Shown here one piece after another: positions 15,570 to 20,813 of a DNA stretch of 28,319 bases. The stretch spans positions 1 to 28,319 of IMG/VR virus record IMGVR_UViG_3300033143_000901; one strand, given 5' to 3'. The position numbers and the translations under genes were made by a program. Numbering within the stretch: the stretch's first letter is position 1; every line of letters starts with the position of its first letter. A model generated the notes under the pieces. The model ran no database searches, was not told where the DNA came from, and saw only the letters and a program-made list of their open reading frames with translations. This stretch comes from a virus.

Positions 15570-15986
15570 ATGAGTAAGTTTAAAGTAATGATAAAAGAAT
15601 GGTACGAAGGTTTAAGTCTTGAAAACAAACGATTGGTTTATATAATTCCAATTTCTATTCTAGCAGGCATTTTGCTTTGTTCATTTTCTTCTGGTGTAAG
15701 TGCTTCTGACCGATATTATCCAGAATCAATTGAATACAACGTTGACGATTATTCTGGTGCTGTAGTGGGTGCTGTTATAGGCGGCCAACAATTTGATTTA
15801 TCAAGTGACCGTTGGCAAGCATCAGCAACTTATGGAATGGTTGAAAGTAGTAAAGCTATTTCTATTGGTATCGCCAAAGGTTGGAATGGAACTTTGGTAA
15901 CTGGTTCTTATGCGGAAACAATAGATGAGAAATCAAATCAGGAAAAGGTACGTGCGGCTGTTGTCGGCGCAAATATTAAATTCTGA
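15570..15986 (+). CDS. Predicted exported protein, possible outer-membrane or YadA-anchor-like protein
   Basis: This 138-residue protein starts at 15570, where GGAG lies seven bases upstream. The frame is open further back to 15444, but that extension overlaps the previous gene and lacks this signal. Residues 21-40 form a hydrophobic segment (LVYIIPISILAGILLCSF), followed by GVSA-SDRYY, a plausible signal-peptidase site near residue 45. The mature part alternates polar and hydrophobic residues (WQASATYGMVESSKAISIGIAKGW) and ends in an aromatic residue (NIKF), both features of outer-membrane beta strands; AISIGIAKGWNG recalls YadA-type anchors. The similarity is weak and by eye. A lysis accessory, a superinfection-exclusion factor or an unassigned envelope protein are all possible. 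Confidence 0.5.
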   Translation: MSKFKVMIKEWYEGLSLENKRLVYIIPISILAGILLCSFSSGVSASDRYYPESIEYNVDDYSGAVVGAVIGGQQFDLSSDRWQASATYGMVESSKAISIGIAKGWNGTLVTGSYAETIDEKSNQEKVRAAVVGANIKF

Positions 15987-16294
15987 TGATTAAAATAATC
16001 AAGAAGACCATGAAAAGGTTAAAGTTTTTAGTTGACAGCATTAAAGTCGTTGTTGCTATATATACTTTTCTTGGTGGACTTACTGCTTATAACGCATATG
16101 CATCTTATGAAAAAGATAAAGAAATTGGCTATGCTGTAAAACAAGTTCACGAAGTTGCAAAAATGATTAAACCTGAATCATATGGTTATAAACCTAATGG
16201 TTATAAAACTAAACCTAAAACGATTGTGATAAACAATTGCGGCACTATTTGTGCTAAACTTGTATTAGAGCATTCTGAATCAAGGCAACACTAA
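15986..16294 (+). CDS. Small membrane protein of unknown function in the lysis region
   Basis: I do not recognise this 102-residue protein. A strongly basic N-terminus (MIKIIKKTMKRLKF) precedes one membrane segment (about residues 20-42: VVVAIYTFLGGLTAYNAYASY), then a charged helix and a Tyr/Lys/Gly-rich stretch (ESYGYKPNGYKTKPK). The C-terminus has two cysteines (NNCGTICAKL). The charge pattern suggests the N-terminus stays in the cytoplasm with the tail in the periplasm. TGATG and TAATG overlaps with both neighbours place it firmly in the lysis operon. A holin or antiholin role is possible. Confidence 0.5.
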   Translation: MIKIIKKTMKRLKFLVDSIKVVVAIYTFLGGLTAYNAYASYEKDKEIGYAVKQVHEVAKMIKPESYGYKPNGYKTKPKTIVINNCGTICAKLVLEHSESRQH

Positions 16295-16509
16295 TGAAGT
16301 TATTTCAATCAAGTACGTTTCAGTTTCTAATAGTTATATTAGCTATAGGATATTTCTTTGGTGTGAATGGTGAAGCTGTAGGCGATGTACCTTTACTTAC
16401 GTTTAAAGAATGGTGGTTAAGTTGTTTAGATGCTGCCAAGATATACGTTGCTAAAGAAATGGTAGTTTATGGCTCAGAAGCTTACAAAAGGAGCAAAGAA
16501 AATGATTAA
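16294..16509 (+). CDS. 71-residue single-span membrane protein, holin candidate
   Basis: I do not recognise the family. After a short N-terminus there is one membrane segment (about residues 10-27: FQFLIVILAIGYFFGVNG), then a soluble or amphipathic helix (FKEWWLSCLDAAKIYVAKEMV) and a charged C-terminus (KRSKEND). Size and topology fit a small holin. The start shares a base with the preceding stop, and the gene ends eight bases into the i-spanin gene, whose Shine-Dalgarno lies inside it. A holin call rests only on neighbourhood. Confidence 0.5.
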   Translation: MKLFQSSTFQFLIVILAIGYFFGVNGEAVGDVPLLTFKEWWLSCLDAAKIYVAKEMVVYGSEAYKRSKEND

Positions 16510-16828
16510 AGTTTTACTTGCGAAAGCCAAAATATATTTGATGATAGCAGTATTAGCTGGTGCGGTCATTGGAACTTGGAAAGTGCGTGGTTGGTATCAA
16601 GATGGTTTAGTCAATGATGCATTAATAGAACAAGCAAAAAAATATGAGGCTCTCGCTATAATCGATGATGAAGCATTGGTAAAAGCATTAGCTGAACAGG
16701 AACAGTTAAGAAACGCATATGAGGGTTTAAAAAGTGAAGCAAATAAAACTAAGCTTTGTGCTAATGGCGGTAATGATTTTCTCAGGTTGTTCAACCGGAG
16801 TGCCATTACCTCAAATAAAAAGAAGTAA
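16502..16828 (+). CDS. Inner membrane spanin, Rz-like
   Basis: This 108-residue protein has an N-terminal signal anchor (residues about 8-25: AKIYLMIAVLAGAVIGTW) and a periplasmic helical domain rich in Ala, Glu and Lys (ALIEQAKKYEALAI, KALAEQEQLRNAYEGLKSEA), the Rz pattern. Spanins link inner to outer membrane and fuse them in the last step of lysis. The start at 16502 has AGGAG eight bases upstream; the frame extends to 16469 without such support. The Rz1-like lipoprotein gene begins inside its 3' end in another frame, which supports the call more than sequence similarity does. Confidence 0.82.
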   Translation: MIKVLLAKAKIYLMIAVLAGAVIGTWKVRGWYQDGLVNDALIEQAKKYEALAIIDDEALVKALAEQEQLRNAYEGLKSEANKTKLCANGGNDFLRLFNRSAITSNKKK

Positions 16829-16982
16829 GCCAGTTACACATCTTGTAGATTTAAAAGAATACAAGATTGCTAAGACTGTCGACCATATTCCGTATATCTA
16901 TGTTATTAACATGGAGACAGCAGGGGTATGTCGCATCAGACTGAAAGGTTTACAGGACTGGGTAAACGAGTACTATAAATAA
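16734..16982 (+). CDS. Outer membrane spanin lipoprotein, Rz1-like
   Basis: This 82-residue protein has a lipoprotein signal peptide (MKQIKLSFVLMAVMIFSGC) with the lipidated Cys at residue 19, followed by a Pro-containing periplasmic stretch (PLPQIKRSKP). It would be anchored in the inner leaflet of the outer membrane and pair with the Rz-like protein. It starts with GTG at 16734; GAGG lies about nine bases upstream. The first 95 bases overlap the i-spanin gene in the +1 frame, the overlapped arrangement known for Rz/Rz1 pairs. The mature part, about 64 residues, is longer than lambda Rz1 and shows only one proline cluster. Confidence 0.82.
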   Translation: MKQIKLSFVLMAVMIFSGCSTGVPLPQIKRSKPVTHLVDLKEYKIAKTVDHIPYIYVINMETAGVCRIRLKGLQDWVNEYYK

Positions 16983-16995
16983 TTGGAGAATTGTT

Positions 16996-17376
16996 ATGGG
17001 TAATCTAACGAAAGATTTTAGTTCAAGTGATTTTAAATGCCCTTGTGGTTGTGGCGAAGTTAAGATGAATAAAAAGTTTATGGAACGTCTTCAAATATTC
17101 CGTGACGTAATTGGTTTAGATATTAAGATTGCAAAAGGTGGCGGTTATATATGTAAAGAATATGCCAATAGCAAAAGTGAAGAAATGCATACAACTGGTA
17201 GAGTTGCGATGATTAAGGTTAAAGGTGGAGTCATGTTTAAAGCTGTCAATATAGCTATGAGCATTGGTTTTACTGGTATTGGAGTTAAAAACAAGAACGG
17301 GTCAGTTCAACTACACCTTGATGATATCGAAGGTTTTGCTGGAAACCAACCACGTCCTTATCTATGGACTTACTAA
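16996..17376 (+). CDS. Peptidase M15-like protein with a missing metal ligand
   Basis: This 126-residue protein resembles the short M15 D,D-/L,D-carboxypeptidase-type domains found in phage endolysins. The opening DFKCPCGCGEVKMNKKFMERLQ, the segment GGGYICKEYANSKSEEMHTTGR and the end FTGIGVKNKNGSVQLHLDD follow the family order. His65 and His107 would be two zinc ligands. The third, normally the Asp in H-x2-G-x3-D, is Met72 here (HTTGRVAMIKV). Loss of that Asp predicts weak or no peptidase activity, so the protein may bind rather than cut peptidoglycan, or the change may be recent damage. GGAG lies nine bases before the ATG. The gene ends against the convergent thyX. Confidence 0.78.
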   Translation: MGNLTKDFSSSDFKCPCGCGEVKMNKKFMERLQIFRDVIGLDIKIAKGGGYICKEYANSKSEEMHTTGRVAMIKVKGGVMFKAVNIAMSIGFTGIGVKNKNGSVQLHLDDIEGFAGNQPRPYLWTY

Positions 17377-18059
17377 TCGGCCTTCTCTAAGCCTTTCTCA
17401 AAGACTTCTACACATACAGGGTATAGAGGTCTAATTAGCTCTAAAATGGCCTGTGCATACACCCTAATTTCATATTGTGCATGAGGATGAAGCCTTTCAG
17501 ACAGGAATCTAAATAGATTATGTAGGTTCATAGTCGCAAACATATGGCTATAAGTTCCTACTGGTAAGACTGAACGGGCAATCTCTCTAGGGCAACCAAG
17601 CTCAAGCATTTTATGATAAGTGAAAAATGATGAAGAGTTTTGAACTATAATCATTTCTGCAATTGCACTAGCATGAAAATTTTGCTCATCAGTTCGCATT
17701 TGTTTGTTGTCTTTCGACTGAGTGGTAATTTGTTCTAATTCAGGAACATAAAACTCTTCTGGCAATTCCTTGTAGCGAGCTGACAACTCATTATAACTTT
17801 GAGTCCTATGTCTATGCCACTGACGGAAAACAAAGATTGGTGCTTTGATTTCAAATGATACTGTAGCAGCTTCAAATGGTGTGTTATGACCATTATTATA
17901 TAAGTAACCAATAAGTTTTTTATCACTACCTTTATCTTCGCCTGCTCTCCATTCAGCATCATAAGATACTCGAGCATTTCTGACAATTGATAAGTCACTC
18001 CCCATATGGTCTACTAATCTTATCATGCCATGATTTAATACATTAATTGCTTCGTTCAT
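17373..18059 (-). CDS. thyX: Flavin-dependent thymidylate synthase ThyX
   Basis: This 228-residue enzyme makes dTMP from dUMP with FAD, NADPH and methylene-tetrahydrofolate. The ThyX signature is complete: RHRTQSYNELSARY, with Arg83, His84, Arg85, Ser88, Glu91, Ser93 and Arg95. N-terminal RNARVSYDAEW and NNGHNTPFEAATVSFEIKAPIFVFRQW fit, as does the C-terminal substrate segment NLHNLFRFLSERLHPHAQYEIRVYA. Length is normal. It is the last gene of the leftward operon and its stop overlaps the stop of the + strand M15-like gene by four bases. A second, altered ThyX-like protein lies about 1.1 kb upstream in the same operon. Supplying dTMP fits an AT-rich phage genome. Confidence 0.97.
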   Translation of the reverse strand: MNEAINVLNHGMIRLVDHMGSDLSIVRNARVSYDAEWRAGEDKGSDKKLIGYLYNNGHNTPFEAATVSFEIKAPIFVFRQWHRHRTQSYNELSARYKELPEEFYVPELEQITTQSKDNKQMRTDEQNFHASAIAEMIIVQNSSSFFTYHKMLELGCPREIARSVLPVGTYSHMFATMNLHNLFRFLSERLHPHAQYEIRVYAQAILELIRPLYPVCVEVFEKGLEKAD

Positions 18060-18083
18060 TTTATTCTCGCTTATAACAAATTG

Positions 18084-18659
18084 TTATTTATCTGCTCGAG
18101 CTATTGCTTGCTCATTAGAATAAGAGTGACCTTTATATCGCTCACCAAGTTTTGCTATGTTATGTTCAATTGTATCAATATGATGAATACCAAAAGATAG
18201 TCTTAACTCACGCATATGATTATTTATTTTAACCAAGCTATCTATAACAGAGTTTAGTTTTATGGGCTTCACATAGAACGCAGATTTCTTAACAAAATCT
18301 AGTAAGATAGAGCATTCGATATTAAGCTGTATTGACTGGTCTTTAACTCTGTCAAAAATAGACATATATGCCATCGACGTAGGTTCTAAATCAACTGTCT
18401 GGTTACGAGCTAACTGTAAACCTTGTCTTAAACCTTCAATATAAAATTCAAGATCGCCAAGCTCTTCAATGACATTTTCTTTGTCAATATACTCAAAATT
18501 TATTGACAGGTAAATTGCTTGACATAACTCACCAGCTTCGCCAGCAATACCTACTGCCATATGTAACAGATGAGCCGATTCTGGAGTTAGTTCTTCAATT
18601 ATAACTATGCCATCTTTTGCTAAACTTTTTACCATTTCTGGATGCGTAATCTCAGCCAT
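18084..18659 (-). CDS. MazG-like nucleoside triphosphate pyrophosphohydrolase
   Basis: This 191-residue protein has the all-alpha NTP pyrophosphatase motif EXXE...EXXD: GEAGEL with Glu41 and Glu44, then VIEELGDLEFYIEGL with Glu66 and Asp69, which coordinate magnesium. The end NIAKLGERYKGHSYSNEQAIARADK is also typical of phage MazG-like proteins. The middle 80 residues form a further helical region that short MazG domains lack. These enzymes hydrolyse dNTPs or non-canonical NTPs to NMPs; with ThyX and the kinase nearby, control of the nucleotide pool is the likely job. Its start overlaps the upstream stop by one base. Confidence 0.88.
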   Translation of the reverse strand: MAEITHPEMVKSLAKDGIVIIEELTPESAHLLHMAVGIAGEAGELCQAIYLSINFEYIDKENVIEELGDLEFYIEGLRQGLQLARNQTVDLEPTSMAYMSIFDRVKDQSIQLNIECSILLDFVKKSAFYVKPIKLNSVIDSLVKINNHMRELRLSFGIHHIDTIEHNIAKLGERYKGHSYSNEQAIARADK

Positions 18660-18952
18660 TATTTAATCTCCAATTTGTTTTTAAAAGCTTTCATCATGTT
18701 ACCGATTTTTAATAAAGATTCGGAGGAATCTTTATAAGCTTCAATTTTTTCATTTATGACAAGTTTAATAATACCATTTTTCATAAGGTCACGTGTACCA
18801 CTAAGCACCTTAATTTTTTCAATTATGATATTTATTTCGCTTTCTAGCATTTTTTCTGGTGTGAAAAAATTACCTTTTTCAGCGAGGATATGATTGTTCA
18901 CCATATTAAACCTTTCACTACCTTCTGTTAAGACTATCTTTTTCTTAGCCAT
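18659..18952 (-). CDS. Hypothetical protein, 97 residues
   Basis: I do not recognise this protein. It begins with a basic stretch (MAKKKIVLTEGSERFNMV) and is predicted mostly helical, with alternating charges (ESEINIIIEKIKVLSGTRDLM, LKIGNMMKAFKNKLEIK). No membrane segment, signal peptide or metal motif is visible. It overlaps the DUF3310 gene by eight bases upstream and the MazG-like gene by one base downstream, so it is translated with them. A small DNA- or protein-binding role is possible but unsupported. Confidence 0.75.
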   Translation of the reverse strand: MAKKKIVLTEGSERFNMVNNHILAEKGNFFTPEKMLESEINIIIEKIKVLSGTRDLMKNGIIKLVINEKIEAYKDSSESLLKIGNMMKAFKNKLEIK

Positions 18953-19190
18953 TTTTCTTCTCCATCAAAGTTTTTCTTCGTTTAATTTCTCTTTTGATAT
19001 AAAATATAGATTTCTCTAAGTCTTCTATATCATCAAGTTTTAAATCTTGGTCTGAACGCCATAAATACTTAACAGCATTACCAAGATTAAAACACATATG
19101 CTCAACAACTTGAATACACTCCACACCGCTAGGGTGTGAAGTATAATGAGGTGGATTATTTACCATATCCACGTTGGTTTTGTCAGTCAT
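18945..19190 (-). CDS. DUF3310 family protein
   Basis: This 81-residue protein matches the phage family DUF3310: VNNPPHYTSHPSGVECIQVVEHM at the N-terminus, then NLGNAVKYLWRSDQD and IEDLEKSIFYIKREIKRR. It is a small helical protein common in nucleotide-metabolism clusters of phages. Its function is not known; the recurring association with MazG-like and thymidylate synthase genes, also seen here, suggests a link to nucleotide pools. It overlaps the upstream ThyX-like gene by four bases. Confidence 0.92.
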   Translation of the reverse strand: MTDKTNVDMVNNPPHYTSHPSGVECIQVVEHMCFNLGNAVKYLWRSDQDLKLDDIEDLEKSIFYIKREIKRRKTLMEKKNG

Positions 19191-20086
19191 ATTGCGTCAA
19201 ACTCTTCAAGTAATTTATCACGCATTACAATGTAGTCTTGACCACCAACCATTTCTTGACGCATCTTCTCTCTCATAAACCAATCAAGACGATATTCATA
19301 AATATCATTCTTAGGTTCAGGTCTATAGAAGTTACTGCTGCGTCCACCTTTAGATGTTTCAATTGCAAACAAATCAGGTGAGCGCAAATCAATCTTTGTT
19401 TTAAGTTGTGGGAATCGTTTCACAACTTCTGTCCACAACTTGATAGCAAAGATGTTCATTGTTTCAGGTTCAATTGATTCATCTTTACGTTGACCTACAA
19501 ATGCTATGATAGCTTTTAAATCACCAGATACATAGTAGTAATTAGAAGTACATCTTGGCATAAACGTACGAGCATCAAGAATAGGCATATCAGGATCGTC
19601 AGTCACATCTGCATATAACTGTTTAGCGTCAGTCATAAGTTTTGCAAATCTTGACTGATATTTATCGTTACCTTGTATAGAAGGTTTTACTAATACAGCA
19701 TCATTGCGCATATCCCTGTCACCTGTACCTTGTGCAGAAAATGACAAAGTTCTATGGCGAATTAAGTGACATACATCAACCAAATCAATACCTTCAATAA
19801 TGAACGTCATTTTGATTGTTTCTAATGCAGTAGGCAAGATATAACCAGCAAATAAATCATCAACTACTTTTGCTCGCTCAACTACAGTAAAATTAGTTTT
19901 TGGTTTATCTTCCCAAGTTCCCGAAGCGAACTCAGGTATATAACTCATAAGCTCTGCATCACTTGGACAGTCAAGCATTCTGACGTTAACCGCATCTAAA
20001 GCATTTAAAAATGCAGTTTGTGGTTCTTGACCAATTTTCAGATTTACGAGTAATGGTCTTTCTTCAAGATTATCATTCTGTGGCAT
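19187..20086 (-). CDS. Divergent ThyX-family protein, altered signature
   Basis: This 299-residue protein has a ThyX-type fold signature that departs from true ThyX at catalytic positions. It keeps VCHLIRHRTLSFSAQ (Arg110, His111, Arg112, Ser115). Where ThyX has Glu, Ser and Arg in the rest of the motif there are Ala118, Gly120 and Gly122, followed by DRDMRND. The C-terminal half also follows ThyX order (DARTFMPRCTSNYYYVSGDLKAIIAFVGQR, then PETMNIFAIKLW), but the usual N..R....F..R....AQ.EIR set is changed. The N- and C-terminal extensions make it about 70 residues longer than the canonical ThyX here. With a complete ThyX in the same operon, a different substrate or reaction (for example another 5-substituted pyrimidine) is plausible, but this is inference. 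Confidence 0.8.
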   Translation of the reverse strand: MPQNDNLEERPLLVNLKIGQEPQTAFLNALDAVNVRMLDCPSDAELMSYIPEFASGTWEDKPKTNFTVVERAKVVDDLFAGYILPTALETIKMTFIIEGIDLVDVCHLIRHRTLSFSAQGTGDRDMRNDAVLVKPSIQGNDKYQSRFAKLMTDAKQLYADVTDDPDMPILDARTFMPRCTSNYYYVSGDLKAIIAFVGQRKDESIEPETMNIFAIKLWTEVVKRFPQLKTKIDLRSPDLFAIETSKGGRSSNFYRPEPKNDIYEYRLDWFMREKMRQEMVGGQDYIVMRDKLLEEFDAI

Positions 20087-20087
20087 T

Positions 20088-20516
20088 TTATTCTCCTAAT
20101 TTATTTACAATTAAATTTACACATTGTTCTACCGTTTTATTGGTAGTATCAATTTCTAATGAATTTGGATACTTTACTCTATGAAAATAATGTTTAATCA
20201 TAGCTTGATGTTCCAAAAACGATAAATCTCCAACCAAATCTGGTTCGTGATTTAATTTAAATCTTTTCTCTAATGCTTGAGGTTCACAAGTTAGCAATAC
20301 CGCTAAGTCAACCCCTTTTTTAAAATCTTCCATAAATCCAATATAGTCATCAACTTGTTCCATAGACTGTATTCTATCTTGAATATCACTAAGAGCCATA
20401 TAATTACTTGGGTCACGATCAACCAGATAATTTCTATATTTAGTTCTTTTCATATATGCATCTATGATAGAAGTTTTTCCAGACTTATCTATACCGCTTA
20501 CTGTAACAAATCTCAT
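20088..20516 (-). CDS. Small P-loop kinase, thymidylate-kinase-like
   Basis: This 142-residue protein has a Walker A loop GIDKSGKTS (residues 8-16) in the form used by dTMP kinases (GxDxSGKT), followed by YLVDRDPSNY, where kinases bind the acceptor nucleotide, and VDLAVLLTCEPQALEKRF, which fits the core strand and the helix before the lid. It is about 60 residues shorter than cellular dTMP kinase. The lid region is reduced to a short His/Asp-containing stretch. It sits two bases upstream of the ThyX-like gene, so a nucleoside monophosphate (possibly a ThyX-like product) is the likely acceptor. Specificity cannot be read from the sequence. Confidence 0.75.
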   Translation of the reverse strand: MRFVTVSGIDKSGKTSIIDAYMKRTKYRNYLVDRDPSNYMALSDIQDRIQSMEQVDDYIGFMEDFKKGVDLAVLLTCEPQALEKRFKLNHEPDLVGDLSFLEHQAMIKHYFHRVKYPNSLEIDTTNKTVEQCVNLIVNKLGE

Positions 20517-20528
20517 TCTTTTAAATCC

Positions 20529-20813
20529 TTATTGGTTATGATATTCCCATAGAACAGCATTACAATAGTTATGAACTGCGCCTATTGTCATTCCCGTATT
20601 GTGGTCATGGTGTAAATGTATAGGCCATTTGAAAAATCCTTTAGGAAACAGATTTTTATTTATCGGCCTATTTCTTTTTGCTTTTTCTGGAATAGGAAAT
20701 TTTAATGGTTGTTGGCAATATTGACATCTACCATCTTGCATTTTTATGTACTCTTCTCTAACAAGCCGTCTATCAGTAATACTAAGCTCATCATAATTTA
20801 CTGGAAGCTTCAT
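20529..20813 (-). CDS. HNH / endonuclease VII-like nuclease
   Basis: This 94-residue protein has the zinc-finger HNH layout: GRCQYC (Cys30, Cys33), then IHLHHDHNTGMTIGAVHNYCNAVLW with His68-His69-Asp70-His71, His81 and Cys84. The HHDHNTG segment is the catalytic beta-beta-alpha-metal part, as in phage T4 endonuclease VII and related recombination nucleases. One position of the zinc site appears to be His81 rather than Cys. It overlaps the DNA polymerase gene by four bases upstream, so resolving recombination or replication branches is a reasonable role. A homing-type HNH is less likely because the gene sits in the operon without disrupting anything. Confidence 0.88.
   Translation of the reverse strand: MKLPVNYDELSITDRRLVREEYIKMQDGRCQYCQQPLKFPIPEKAKRNRPINKNLFPKGFFKWPIHLHHDHNTGMTIGAVHNYCNAVLWEYHNQ

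Noticed and set aside
16032-16062. TTGACA followed by TATATA, promoter-like
   Set aside because: The spacing is 19 bases, it lies inside a coding gene in AT-rich DNA, and tight gene overlaps suggest read-through transcription; chance match is likely.
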